Part shown: positions 18,946 through 28,241 of the stretch, piece by piece
How positions within the stretch are numbered: position 1 is the first letter of the stretch
How the letters are laid out: the number at the start of each line of letters is the position of its first letter
Origin: Bradyrhizobium iriomotense
GTDB lineage: Bacteria; Pseudomonadota; Alphaproteobacteria; Rhizobiales; Xanthobacteraceae
Direction: 5' to 3'
Assembly (NCBI RefSeq): GCF_030160715.1
Contig: NZ_BSOW01000009.1
Span: 186,001 to 250,000, forward strand
DNA: 64,000 nucleotides
Translations under genes and position numbers: made by a program
The notes under the pieces: generated by a model
Databases searched by the model: none
The model's input: only the letters and a program-made list of their open reading frames with translations
What the model was told of the DNA's origin: nothing

Positions 18946-20050
18946 CGACGTTGCCATCCGCGTCCGCCAGAACGTCGGCATCGTCACCGCCGTCCTTTTG
19001 TTCTGCGTCCTCTATGTCCTCTACAACCTTGCGCATCCCAAGGGCTTCTCCTCGGCCGTTCTGGTGCAGAACGGCGACGAGATTTTTGCGCTAGCCATGC
19101 TGGCCATGGCCCAGACCGTCCCAGTGCTGGCGTCGGGGCTCGATCTCTCGGTCGGCGCAGTCATGACCATGGTGGGATGCTTTGCGAGCTATCTGCTCAC
19201 GGGAACGGCGGGAGGCGCGCCGCTGCATCTCGATATCTTCGGCCTGCATCTTTCCCTCGGTACCTTTCCCGGCGGCATCAGCGGCATTCTGCTCGGGATC
19301 GTGGTGTGCCTCGCCATCGGCGCACTGGCCGGCCTCATCAACGGCTGCGTCGTCGTCTATGGACGGATCCAGCCGATCATTGCGACGCTCGCGACCGGCG
19401 CGGTCTATATCGGCATCGCGCTGTTCCTGCGGCCGACGCCGGGCGGAAAGATCGACGAGGATCTCAACTGGGCGCTGACCAATTCGCTCGGCGATTTCGC
19501 CGCGACCGTGCACATCTTCGACGACGGCGCCGCAAGCTGGTTTGCGCCGGTGGCCTGGATCCCGGTGCCTTTCGTGCTGCTGGTCCTGATCGCGCTCCTC
19601 GTCTGGGTGCCGTTCCGCCGCTCCGTGCTCGGTCGCGCCGTCTATGCGGTCGGCTCGGCCGAAGGCGCGGCCTACATGTCGGGACTGCCCATTGACCGCG
19701 CCAAAATCGCGGCCTTCACGCTTGCCGGCTTCTTCGCCGGCTGCGGCGGCCTTTTTCTGGCCATCCAGACCTCCTCGGGCAATGCGGACATTCCGCAGGC
19801 CGGCGCCTATACGCTCAACTCCATCGCCTCCGTCGTGATCGGCGGCACGTCGTTGCTCGGCGGCACCGGCAGTGCGATCGGCTCGATCTTCGGGGCCATG
19901 ATCCTGCGCGTGATCTCCTTCTTCTTCCGCATCTTCGATATTGCGCCCCTGCTGCAACCGCTGTTCGAGGGCCTGATCCTGCTGGCGGCGGTCAGCATCG
20001 GCGCGCTCGGCGTCCTGCGCGTCAGGAACACGCTGGAGCTCTTCCGATGA
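18938..20050 (+). CDS. Sugar ABC transporter permease 1 (RbsC/YtfT type)
   Basis: This permease of 370 residues has about 8-10 hydrophobic segments and the BPD_transp_2 signature around LPIDRAKIAAFTLAGFFAGCGGLFLA and GGTSLLGGTGSAIGSIFGA. ATG 18938 overlaps the ATPase stop by 8 nt; the same frame is open a little further upstream (18905), but that is inside the ATPase gene. Together with the next gene it probably forms a heterodimeric channel. Confidence 0.88.
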
Positions 20051-21006
20051 CGTCGGCCTCTCTCAGCCTCTCGCGCGACGACCGCCCGATCCTGATTGCG
20101 GCGCTGTTCATCCTCGTCATCCTGGTGGCGGGTACCGTCTATACGTTCGCGCGTTTCGGCAGCGCGCCGCTGCTGTCACCGACCTATCTGTTGCAGCAGC
20201 TCCAGATCGGCGCCTTCCTTGGCATCGTAGCGGCCGGCATGATGGTCGTGATCCTGATCGCCCAGATCGATCTGTCGGTGCCATGGACGCTTGCAGCCGC
20301 GGCGATGATGGCGACGTCGATCGGCGGACCGCTCGCCATTCCCGTCGGGCTCGGGATCGGGCTTCTGGTCGGGCTCGTCAACGGCATCGGCGTTGCGTAT
20401 CTGCGCGTGCCCTCGATGATCTTCACGCTCGGCGTCAATGCGGTGATGCGCGGCTTGATGGTTGCCCATACCGGCGGCTATGCGCCGCAGACGGCCGCCA
20501 CCGATTTGATGCGGTCGCTCGCTGCCGACCGTACGCTCGGCATTCCCAATGCCTTGTTCGTCTGGGCAGTGGTGTCCGTGCTGGTCGCCGTCATGCTCCA
20601 GCGCACGGCGCTCGGCCGTTACATCTATGCCATCGGCAACAAGGAGGCGGCGGCGTACCTGGCCGGCGTCGACACCCGCCGCGTCACGGTGATCTGCTTC
20701 GTCATCTGCGGCGTTGCGGCCGCACTCGCAGGCGTCCTGCTCGCCGGCTATTCCACAAAGGCCTATCAGGGCATGGGCGACGCCTATCTGCTGCCGTCGA
20801 TCGCGGCGGTGGTGATCGGCGGCACCAATATCCTGGGCGGCCGCGGCCGCTATCTCGGCACGCTGATCGGCGTCGTGCTGATCGTGCTGCTCAACAGCGT
20901 TCTGTCGATCATGGACATGCCCGAAGCCGGCCGGCAGGTGATCTACGGCCTCGTGATCATCTTCATGCTGCTGGTCTATGGCCGCGGGGAGCGCGTGACG
21001 AGCTGA
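20047..21006 (+). CDS. Sugar ABC transporter permease 2 (RbsC/YjfF type)
   Basis: This 319-residue membrane protein of the same family has GRYIYAIGNKEAAAYLAGVDTRRVTVICFVICG and VVIGGTNILGGRGRYLGTLIG. The ATGA overlap with permease 1 indicates coupled translation. The order binding protein, ATPase, two different permeases matches the YtfQ-YtfR-YtfT-YjfF galactofuranose importer layout. That is a layout match, not proof of substrate. The gene ends 15 bp from the convergent SMP-30 gene. Confidence 0.88.
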   Translation: MTSASLSLSRDDRPILIAALFILVILVAGTVYTFARFGSAPLLSPTYLLQQLQIGAFLGIVAAGMMVVILIAQIDLSVPWTLAAAAMMATSIGGPLAIPVGLGIGLLVGLVNGIGVAYLRVPSMIFTLGVNAVMRGLMVAHTGGYAPQTAATDLMRSLAADRTLGIPNALFVWAVVSVLVAVMLQRTALGRYIYAIGNKEAAAYLAGVDTRRVTVICFVICGVAAALAGVLLAGYSTKAYQGMGDAYLLPSIAAVVIGGTNILGGRGRYLGTLIGVVLIVLLNSVLSIMDMPEAGRQVIYGLVIIFMLLVYGRGERVTS

Positions 21007-21021
21007 GCGACACGCCTTTCA

Positions 21022-21924
21022 CTACACCGCCGCCGTTGTATTGAGAAAGATCGAATACAGCGAGGTCTGGCCGCAGATGTAGAGCCGGTTGCGGCGGGGG
21101 CCGCCGAAGCAGACGTTGGCGACGATTTCCCCGATCGGGATCGTGCCGATGTGCTTGCCATCAGGGGCGTAGCAGAACACGCTGCGGCCTGCCGACGTCC
21201 AGATGTTGCCATGGATGTCGCAGCGGAAGCCGTCGTAGAGACCCTCGGGACAGGTGGCAAACAGTGTGGCGTCGCCGGTAGTTTGCTGTCCCTCCACCTT
21301 GTAGGACCAGATCGTTGCAGGCAGCCCGGGGACGTGCGTGGCGCCTGTGTCGGCCAGATAGAGTAGCTTCTCGTCGGGCGAGAAGGCGAGGCCATTGGGC
21401 TGCACCCGGCCGGACACGACGCGCGTGATCTTTCCGGTGCTGCCGTCGATCCGGTAGACGTTGCTGGCACCGATCTCGGACGGGCTCTGCTGTCCCTCGT
21501 AATCGCTGTCGATGCCGTAGGTCGGATCGGAGAACCAGATCGAATCGTCGGACTTGACCACGACGTCGTTGGGCGAGTTCAGCCGGCGGCCGTCGAACTG
21601 GTCGGCCAGCACGGTGATCGAGCCGTCATGCTCGGTGCGGGTGACGCGCCGCATGAAATGCTCGCAACTGATCAGCCGCCCCTGGCGGTCGACCGTATTG
21701 CCGTTGGAATTGAAGCTGGGCGAGCGGAACACCGACACCGATGCATCGGTCTCGTCAAACCGCATCATTCGGTTGTTGGGAATGTCGGACCAGACGAGGT
21801 AGCGGCCGGCCGGGAAATAGGCGGGGCCTTCGGCCCAGCGGCAGCCGGTGAAGAGCTTCTCGAGATTGACATGACCGATGACCAGCCGCTCGAAGCGCGG
21901 GTCGTGGGTAACATAAGGGAGCAT
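21022..21924 (-). CDS. SMP-30/gluconolactonase family protein
   Basis: This 300-residue six-bladed beta-propeller has the metal-site residues of the SMP-30 family: WAEGPAYFPAGRYLVWSDIPNN (Glu), LNSPNDVVV (Asn) and PNGLAFSPDEKLLYLADT (Asn/Asp). Members open sugar lactones; substrate specificity varies. ATG 21924 has GGAGG 4 nt upstream; the open frame runs to 22188 without family residues. It is convergent with the sugar importer, which suggests action on a lactone derived from the imported sugar. No signal peptide seen, so cytoplasmic. Confidence 0.85.
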   Translation of the reverse strand: MLPYVTHDPRFERLVIGHVNLEKLFTGCRWAEGPAYFPAGRYLVWSDIPNNRMMRFDETDASVSVFRSPSFNSNGNTVDRQGRLISCEHFMRRVTRTEHDGSITVLADQFDGRRLNSPNDVVVKSDDSIWFSDPTYGIDSDYEGQQSPSEIGASNVYRIDGSTGKITRVVSGRVQPNGLAFSPDEKLLYLADTGATHVPGLPATIWSYKVEGQQTTGDATLFATCPEGLYDGFRCDIHGNIWTSAGRSVFCYAPDGKHIGTIPIGEIVANVCFGGPRRNRLYICGQTSLYSIFLNTTAAV

Positions 21925-22045
21925 GGGTCCTCCGCATGAGCCGCAGGTTCTGAAAATTGCCCGCGTGCCGCTTTCCGTCACTCTGATCGCCCCCGCCAAA
22001 TTTGCAAGTGGTGCTTCATCGAAGAGTGCAGTGGCGCAAAAGTGA

Positions 22046-22069
22046 ATGCCCGGGGGCAAGCCCGGGCAT
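22046..22069 (-). terminator. Intrinsic-terminator-like hairpin after livJ-like gene 1
   Basis: A perfect 9-bp stem ATGCCCGGG / CCCGGGCAT with a 6-nt loop lies 29 bp past the stop of the 22098 gene. On the minus strand it is followed by TCACTTTTGCG, a short T run, so it fits the leftward transcript end of the Liv operon. Confidence 0.6.
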
Positions 22070-22097
22070 CTGCTTTTGTGGACTGCGTCCTGCGCCC

Positions 22098-23336
22098 TTA
22101 TTGCGACAGCTTCACGAAATTGGGAAACTTGAGCTTCCCCTCCGCGATCGCCTTGGGCCAGACGGTGATCTGCCTGCCGTCCTGCCATTGGAAGACGAGA
22201 CCGGTCACGGCGCCGGGACCGGACTTGATGCCGTGGGTGAACTCGTCGTTCTTGCCGTAGAACTGGATGCGGCCGATCGTGCCCTCGAAATCGGTCTTCT
22301 CGAGCTCGGCAACCAGCTTGTCCGGGTCGGTCGAGCCCGCGCGCTTGATTGCATCGGTGATGATGTAGACCTCGTCATAGGCGGTATAGCCGGTATAGGC
22401 CGGCGGCGTGCCGAACTTGGCCTTGAAGGCGGCCGCGAACGGTTTCGTCTTCGGCGTCACCGCGACGTCGGGCGTTGCCACCGCCAGCGACGGCACGCCG
22501 TCGGCCGCGCCGTTGGTGTCGTTCCAGAAGCTCGGGCTCAAGGCTTGCGCGCTGATGCCGAACATCGGGATCGGCACCTGCTGGTTCTTCCACTGCACCG
22601 TCGGCTGCACGCCGACATGGGAGATGCCGGTGACGATCACGTCCGGCTTCTTGCTCTCCATGTTGTTGAAGATCGGCGTGAAGTCGGTGGTATCGGGCGA
22701 GAAGCGCACATGCTCGACGACCTTCAGACCGGCCTTGGGCAGGCAGGCTTCGTAGCCGACGTCGAGCGGCTTGGTCCAGGCGGCGTCCTCGCTCATGATC
22801 GCGACCGTCTTGAACTTGAGCTGGTCGACGAGCAGGTCCTTTGCGGCATCGCAGACGAGCTGCGCCTGCGCGGCCGAGGTCAGGTAGCCGTGGAATGTGT
22901 ACTTGTTCTTCTCGTAATCGTGGTGGATCGCCTTGGTGATCTCGTTCGACGCAGCGCCCGGCGTGATCAGCGGCATCTTCAGTCGCGCCGCCCAGGGCTC
23001 CAGCGCCAGCACGACCTCGCTGATATAGCTCGCGATCACCGCGGAGACCTTATCCTCGCTGACCGCACGCTGGAAGGCGCGTACCGAATCCGCCGATGAG
23101 CTCTTGTTGTCATAGGTGACGATCTCGATCTTGCGGCCAAGCACGCCGCCCTTGGCGTTGATCTCGTCGGCGGCGATCTGCGCGCCACCCGGCGTCGCCG
23201 CGCCCGCGATCGACTGCACCTCGGCGATGACGCCAATCTTGATCGGATCGTTCGATTGCGCATAGGCGGGCGCGGCGAGGCACAGCGCCAGGGCGGAGGC
23301 GAAGAGGGCACTACTGGGGCACGTCGATGGTCGCAT
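22098..23336 (-). CDS. Liv-type ABC substrate-binding protein 1
   Basis: This protein of 412 residues has a signal peptide ending LAAPAYA. The LivJ/LivK fold is visible: IKIGVIAEVQSIAGAATPGGAQIAADEINAKGG, YDNKSSSADSVRAFQRAV. It is a close paralogue of the protein at 26760-28004; long blocks such as AVIASYISEVVLALEPWA and TSAA-A-VCDAAKDLLV are shared. It is the last gene of the leftward Liv operon, 36 bp after the ATPase. The ligand is unknown; branched-chain amino acids, amides or urea are typical. AGGGAGA precedes ATG 23336. Confidence 0.88.
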   Translation of the reverse strand: MRPSTCPSSALFASALALCLAAPAYAQSNDPIKIGVIAEVQSIAGAATPGGAQIAADEINAKGGVLGRKIEIVTYDNKSSSADSVRAFQRAVSEDKVSAVIASYISEVVLALEPWAARLKMPLITPGAASNEITKAIHHDYEKNKYTFHGYLTSAAQAQLVCDAAKDLLVDQLKFKTVAIMSEDAAWTKPLDVGYEACLPKAGLKVVEHVRFSPDTTDFTPIFNNMESKKPDVIVTGISHVGVQPTVQWKNQQVPIPMFGISAQALSPSFWNDTNGAADGVPSLAVATPDVAVTPKTKPFAAAFKAKFGTPPAYTGYTAYDEVYIITDAIKRAGSTDPDKLVAELEKTDFEGTIGRIQFYGKNDEFTHGIKSGPGAVTGLVFQWQDGRQITVWPKAIAEGKLKFPNFVKLSQ

Positions 23337-23372
23337 GGTCGTCTCCCTTGCTTGTTGTCGTTATGGCGATCG

Positions 23373-24854
23373 TCAGAGATATCCGGCGCCGGCCTCCGCT
23401 GCGAACCGCCCGGGATCGCCTTCCCAGACGATCCGTGCGTGCTCGAGCACATAGACGCGGTCGGCGTGGGGAAGGGCGAAGGTCACGTTCTGCTCGCCGA
23501 GCAGCACCGTGATCGACGTGGTCTGCCGCAGCTTCTCCAGCGCCTTAGACAATTGCTCGAGGATGACCGGTGCAAGCCCCAGCGTCGGCTCATCCAGGAT
23601 CAGGATTTGCGGCTGCATCATCAGCGCGCGGCCGATCGCCAGCATCTGCTGCTCGCCGCCGGACAGCGTCTGCGCCAGTTGGCCCTGGCGCTCTTTCAGG
23701 ATCGGGAACAACTCGAAGAGCCAGGCGAGCTGCGCCGCGCGTGCCTCGTCGGTCAAATGCTGGCCGCCGAGATCGAGGTTTTCGCGCACCGTCATCTCGC
23801 CGAACAGCTCGCGCGATTCCGGGCATTGCACCAGCCCGCTGCGCGCGATTTTCGCCGCGCTCGTGCCGCGCAGCTTTTCCCCGCTGCGCAGGATCTCGCC
23901 GCCATAGGGCAGGAAGCCGGAGATGGTGTTGAACAGCGTGGTCTTGCCGGCACCGTTCAGACCGACGATGGAGACGAACTCGCCCTCATGGACGTGAATC
24001 GAGACATTCTCCAACGCCTGGGCCTTGCCGTAATAGACGCTGACGTTCTCGACCTGGAGCAGCGGGACCTTGTCCTTGAAGCTGGTCTCGGGCCGCGCAT
24101 GGGTCTCGATTGCGCCGCCAAGATAGACCCGCCGCACGGTCTCGTTCTTCATGACGTCGTCGGCCTTACCGGTCACGATCTCCTCGCCGAGATACATCGC
24201 GAGCACGCGGTCGACGAGGGCCGCGACGCTCTTGACGTTGTGGTCGACCAGCATCACCGCGCGGCCGTCGTCGCGAAAGCTGCGGATCAGGTCGGAGAAG
24301 ACGTCGACTTCGGCGCGTGTCAGGCCGGCGAAGGGCTCGTCGACCAGCACGACTTTGGGATCGCGCGCGATCGCCTTGGCAAGCTCGAGCCGGCGCAGAT
24401 CGGCAAAGGGCAGCGTCGGCGGACGGCGGTTCATCACGGCGCCAAGCCCGACGCGGTCGGCGATCCACTTGGCACGCTCGACCAGCGCCTTGTCGGGAAA
24501 CAGCATGAACAGGCTGTCCGGCAGCAGCGCCACCATGATGTTCTCCAGCACGGTCTGCCGGTTCAGCGGCCGCGAGTGCTGGAACACCATGCCAAATCCC
24601 TTGCGCGCGATCTTGTGTGCGGGAAGGCCAGCGACGTTCTCGCCCTCGAAGATCACTTCGCCCGCGGTCGGGCGCTCGATGCCCATCACGCTCTTCATCG
24701 CGGTCGACTTGCCCGAGCCGTTCGGCCCGATCAGGCCAAAGATCTCGCCGCCGTTCACCTCGAACCCCAGATTCTTCACCGCCGTCAATCCGCCGAAGCG
24801 TTTGGTCAGGCCGCGAACTTCGAGCACGGGCCTGTTTGAAAGCCTCTGATCCAT
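23373..24854 (-). CDS. Fused LivG-LivF ABC ATPase with degenerate first signature
   Basis: One 493-residue chain carries two nucleotide-binding domains that are usually separate LivG and LivF. Domain 1 (about 10-255): Walker A GPNGSGKST (43-51), Walker B VVLVDEPFAGL. Its signature site reads LPFADLRRLELAKA (148-161) where LivG has LSYGQQRR. Domain 2 (about 265-493): Walker A GLNGAGKTT, signature LSGGEQQMLAIGRAL, Walker B LILDEPTLGL, all normal. ATG 24854 overlaps the permease stop (TGATG). It energises the LivH/LivM pair upstream. The altered first signature implies asymmetric ATP sites. Confidence 0.88.
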   Translation of the reverse strand: MDQRLSNRPVLEVRGLTKRFGGLTAVKNLGFEVNGGEIFGLIGPNGSGKSTAMKSVMGIERPTAGEVIFEGENVAGLPAHKIARKGFGMVFQHSRPLNRQTVLENIMVALLPDSLFMLFPDKALVERAKWIADRVGLGAVMNRRPPTLPFADLRRLELAKAIARDPKVVLVDEPFAGLTRAEVDVFSDLIRSFRDDGRAVMLVDHNVKSVAALVDRVLAMYLGEEIVTGKADDVMKNETVRRVYLGGAIETHARPETSFKDKVPLLQVENVSVYYGKAQALENVSIHVHEGEFVSIVGLNGAGKTTLFNTISGFLPYGGEILRSGEKLRGTSAAKIARSGLVQCPESRELFGEMTVRENLDLGGQHLTDEARAAQLAWLFELFPILKERQGQLAQTLSGGEQQMLAIGRALMMQPQILILDEPTLGLAPVILEQLSKALEKLRQTTSITVLLGEQNVTFALPHADRVYVLEHARIVWEGDPGRFAAEAGAGYL

Positions 24855-25780
24855 CACGAGCGCGCCTCACGCGAGAGGGCCGCTCCGAGGAAGCCGCCGG
24901 GGAAGAACAGCACGACGAGGAGGGCGACCGCGGAGACGATGAAGGTTGCGAGTTCGCCGGTCGGCCTCAGGAATTCGCCGGCGACGATAAGGAAGATCGC
25001 GCCCAGCGCCGCGCCGAGCACGGTCCGCCGGCCGCCGAGCACGGCCGAGACGATGACGTTGACGCCGACCGCGACGTCGACGACGGTGCCGACCGAGGCG
25101 GTGCCGAAATAAAACACCAGCAACGCGCCTGACAATCCCGAGAAAAATGCGCTGACGATGAACGCAGCCAGCTTGTGCTTGACGATGTTGAAGCCGAGCG
25201 CGCCGGCCTGCACCGGGTCCTGGCCACTTGCTTGCAGCACGAGCCCGATCGGTGATTGTGACAGGCCGTAGAGGATCGCCGCCGAGATCGTCATGAAGCC
25301 GAGCGCGATCCAGTAGTTGGCGCCGGCCTCGATGGTGATGACGTCAGGGATGGTGAGCCCGATCTCGCCGCCGGTGAGATCGGCGAACACCACGATGAAG
25401 TTCTGGAGCATGAGCACCGCAACCAGCGTCGTCAGGCCGAAATACGGCCCCCGCACCCTGAGCGCCGGTAGGGCCAGCACGAGGCCGGCGATGACCGAGG
25501 CGAGCGCCCCCAACACGATGCAGAGATAAACCGACCAGCCGAACTGGTTGTTGAGGATGCCCGCCGTGTAGGCGCCGACGCCGATCAGGAAGGTCGGCCC
25601 GAAATTGACCTCGCCGGCGAAGCCGAACAACAGATCCCAGGCCATGGCGAAGACGCCGAAATAGAACGCGACCGTGAGCAGGCCAAGGACATAGCCGGAG
25701 ACGTAGAGCGGCAGTGTCGCTGCGACCACGACGAGCGCGAGCGAGACAAAGAACAGGCGCGAGGTGAAGAATCCGGACAT
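24854..25780 (-). CDS. livM: Liv-type ABC permease LivM
   Basis: This 308-residue membrane protein has about nine hydrophobic stretches. BPD_transp_2 features of LivM are present: FGPTFLIGVGAYTAGILNN, LRVRGPYFGLTTLVAVLML and VFYFGTASVGTVVDVAVGVNVIVSAVLGG. ATG 25780 follows the livH stop by one base; the open frame extends to 25909 inside livH. It forms the channel with LivH. Confidence 0.88.
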   Translation of the reverse strand: MSGFFTSRLFFVSLALVVVAATLPLYVSGYVLGLLTVAFYFGVFAMAWDLLFGFAGEVNFGPTFLIGVGAYTAGILNNQFGWSVYLCIVLGALASVIAGLVLALPALRVRGPYFGLTTLVAVLMLQNFIVVFADLTGGEIGLTIPDVITIEAGANYWIALGFMTISAAILYGLSQSPIGLVLQASGQDPVQAGALGFNIVKHKLAAFIVSAFFSGLSGALLVFYFGTASVGTVVDVAVGVNVIVSAVLGGRRTVLGAALGAIFLIVAGEFLRPTGELATFIVSAVALLVVLFFPGGFLGAALSREARS

Positions 25781-25781
25781 C

Positions 25782-26657
25782 TCAGCGCCTCCCCAGCAGG
25801 CCCTGGGGCCGGATGTACATGACGACCACCAGAAGCAGCAGCGCCGGAATGGTGCGATACGCCGGCGAGACCAGATAGGCCGTGATGGTTTCGAGATAGC
25901 CGACGACAAAGGCCGCGATCAGCGAGCCGGAGACGCTGCCGAGGCCGCCGAGCACGACGATCGAGAACGCGCTCGCCGTCAGCGGCCCCACGCTGTAGGA
26001 GCTGACCCCCAAGAACATCCCGAGCAGCACGCCCGCGATGCCGGCGAGCACGCCGTAGATCGCCCAGACCACGATGTAGATGTTGGTGAGCTCGAGGCCG
26101 AGCAGGGTGACACCGCGCGGATTCATCGAGGCTGCCAGCACCGCCTTGCCGGTGCGGGTGCGGTTCACCAGCAGCCACAAGAGCGCGATGACGAGGCAGC
26201 ACACCACCGCGGTGAAGATCTCGTTGCGCGGCGTGCGCACGCCGAGAATGTCGACGACGCCTTCGACGATCGGCAGCACGGTCTTGGCGTTGTTGGTGAA
26301 GAAATAGGCGATCAGCTCCTGGATCATGATGCCCCAGAGCAGCGTGCCGGTGAGGACGAAGATCTCCTTCTCCTCATTGGGGATGCGGCGGGAATCCTGG
26401 ATCGGCTTCACCACCGCGAAGTAGGTGGCAAAGGCGGTGACGACGGCGACCGCCACCCCGATCAGCGCGCCAAAATAGGTGTCGACGTGCAGGATGCTGG
26501 CGGCGGCCCAGGCCGCCACCGCTGCGGCCACCATGATGGCCCCGTGGGAGAGGTTGAGCACGCCGGAGACGCCGAAGATCAGCGTGAAGCCGGTGGCACC
26601 GAGGGCGTAGAGGGCGCTGATGGCAAAGCCATCGATCAGGATCTGGAATGCTCGCAT
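25782..26657 (-). CDS. livH: Liv-type ABC permease LivH
   Basis: This 291-residue permease has the LivH start MRAFQILIDGFAISALYALGATGFTLIFGVSGVLNLSHGAIM. The body has further LivH hallmarks (NPRGVTLLGLELTNIYIVVWAIYGVLAGIAGVLLG; GGLGSVSGSLIAAFVVG). It is the first membrane gene after binding protein 2, separated from it by 102 bp containing a strong hairpin. Confidence 0.9.
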   Translation of the reverse strand: MRAFQILIDGFAISALYALGATGFTLIFGVSGVLNLSHGAIMVAAAVAAWAAASILHVDTYFGALIGVAVAVVTAFATYFAVVKPIQDSRRIPNEEKEIFVLTGTLLWGIMIQELIAYFFTNNAKTVLPIVEGVVDILGVRTPRNEIFTAVVCCLVIALLWLLVNRTRTGKAVLAASMNPRGVTLLGLELTNIYIVVWAIYGVLAGIAGVLLGMFLGVSSYSVGPLTASAFSIVVLGGLGSVSGSLIAAFVVGYLETITAYLVSPAYRTIPALLLLVVVMYIRPQGLLGRR

Positions 26658-26725
26658 CTATGATTGGCCAGGTGGCAGCCTGGCTGCCGCTTTGAGGGAA
26701 GGTGCTGCGGGGAGGTGCATGTGGA

Positions 26726-26752
26726 AGCTCCCGGGAGGCGGTCCCGGGAGCT
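26726..26752 (-). terminator. Intercistronic hairpin between livJ-like 2 and livH
   Basis: A perfect 11-bp stem AGCTCCCGGGA / TCCCGGGAGCT with a 5-nt loop lies 7 bp past the stop of the binding-protein gene. On the minus strand it is followed by TCCACATGCAC, with no T run. It probably limits read-through or stabilises the upstream message so that binding protein exceeds permease. Confidence 0.6.
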
Positions 26753-26759
26753 GTTCCGG

Positions 26760-28004
26760 CTAGTTCGAGAGCTTGATGAAGCTCGGGAACTTGATGTCGA
26801 CCTTGGCGACGTCCTTGGGCCAGACCGCGATCTGCTTGCCGTCCTGCCATTGCAGCATCAGCCCGGTGATCAGGCCCTTGCCATATTTGATCGAATGGGT
26901 GAACGGATCGTCCTTGCCGTAGAACTGGACGCGGCCGATGGTACCTTCCCAATCGGTCTTTTCCAGCGCGTCGACCAGCTTGTCGGCATCGGTCGAGCCC
27001 GCTCGCTTCACGGCGTCGGCGATGTAGTAGACCTCGTCATAGGCGGTGTAGCCGGCATAGGATGGATAGTTGCCGTACTTCTTCCGGAAGCCTTCCGCGA
27101 ACGGCACCGACTTCGGCGTCACCGCGACGCCGGGACCGGAGACGCCCTGGTAGAGCACGCCTTCGGCCGCCTGGTTGGTGTCCTTGCCGAACGTCTCGTT
27201 GGTCGCCTGCGAAGCGATGCCGAACATCGGGATCGGCACCTGCTGGTTCTTCCACTGCACCGTCGGCTGCACGCCGACATGCGAGATGCCGGTGATGATC
27301 ACGTCGGGCTTCGCGCCCTCGATCTTGTTGAAGATCGGCGTGAAGTCGGTGGTGTCGGGCGAGAAGCGGATGTGGTCGAGCACCTTCAGCCCGATCTTGG
27401 GCAGGCATTCCTCGTAGCCGACGTCGAGCGGCTTGGTCCAGGCGGCGTCCTCGCTCATGATGACCGCGGTCTTCATGTGCATCTTCTCGACCAGCAGGTC
27501 CTTGGCGGCGTCGCAGACCGAGAGCGCCAGCGCGGCCGAGGTCAGGTAGCCGTGGAAGGTGTACTTGTTCTTCTCGTAGTCGGCGTGAACGCTCTTGCTG
27601 ATCTCGTTGGAGGCGGCGCCCGGTGTGACGAAGGGCGTCTTCAGGCGCGAGGCCCAGGGCTCCAGCGCCAGAACCACTTCGCTGATATAGCTTGCGATGA
27701 CGGCATTGACCTTGTCTTCGTTGACCGCGCGCTGGAATGCGCGCACTGAATCGGCCGAGGAGGAGTGATTGTCGTAAGAGATGATCTCGATCTTGCGACC
27801 GTCGACGCCGCCCTTGGCGTTGATCTCGTCGGCCGCGAGCTGCGCGGCCTGTGGGATCGATGCGCCGGCGATCGCCTGCGCCTCCGCGATCACGCCGATC
27901 TTGATGGAATCTGCTGCAAGTGCCGCGCCTGATCCGGTCATCAGTGCACCGAACGCTGCCGCACCGAGGAATATCCGCAATGCACCAGGGAGTATGTTTT
28001 TCAT
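26760..28004 (-). CDS. Liv-type ABC substrate-binding protein 2
   Basis: This protein of 414 residues has a signal peptide (about 30 residues, ending GSGAALA). It is a close paralogue of the 22098-23336 protein over the whole length, including IKIGVIAEAQAIAGASIPQAAQLAADEINAKGGVDGRKIEI. It is the first gene of the Liv operon, with AGGAGA upstream of ATG 28004 and a 237-bp promoter gap before it. Two related binding proteins on one LivHM-ATPase set suggest a broadened ligand range. Confidence 0.9.
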   Translation of the reverse strand: MKNILPGALRIFLGAAAFGALMTGSGAALAADSIKIGVIAEAQAIAGASIPQAAQLAADEINAKGGVDGRKIEIISYDNHSSSADSVRAFQRAVNEDKVNAVIASYISEVVLALEPWASRLKTPFVTPGAASNEISKSVHADYEKNKYTFHGYLTSAALALSVCDAAKDLLVEKMHMKTAVIMSEDAAWTKPLDVGYEECLPKIGLKVLDHIRFSPDTTDFTPIFNKIEGAKPDVIITGISHVGVQPTVQWKNQQVPIPMFGIASQATNETFGKDTNQAAEGVLYQGVSGPGVAVTPKSVPFAEGFRKKYGNYPSYAGYTAYDEVYYIADAVKRAGSTDADKLVDALEKTDWEGTIGRVQFYGKDDPFTHSIKYGKGLITGLMLQWQDGKQIAVWPKDVAKVDIKFPSFIKLSN

Positions 28005-28241
28005 GTTGTTTCTCTCCTCTTAAACAAGCCTCTTTTGAGCTATTGGGCGCGACTATAACGGCGAGGGCAATCTCGGCAAGCGAAACTGCATTCAGGATTG
28101 TGAGAGCCGGACTAAAGTCTAGCGCTGCGCAAATAGAGTGCAGCATGATCGTTGCAGTCATGCAGAATTCGTTGGCGGGCATGCGTTCTCGTCCGCCGAA
28201 ATTGTCGGGATAACGTCGCGCTGCGGAGGAAGGTCCTATTG
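28005..28241. promoter_or_regulatory. Divergent promoter gap, Liv operon / RNase Z-like gene
   Basis: 237 bp between the divergent starts. I see ribosome-binding sites at both ends (AGGAGA leftward, GGAGGAAGG rightward), but no clear operator or -35/-10 pair. No gene is seen here. Confidence 0.35.

Noticed and set aside
23373..24854. Frameshift or assembly fusion of livG and livF
   Set aside because: One frame is open throughout with a normal linker between domains and intact motifs on both sides, so a genuine fusion is simpler.
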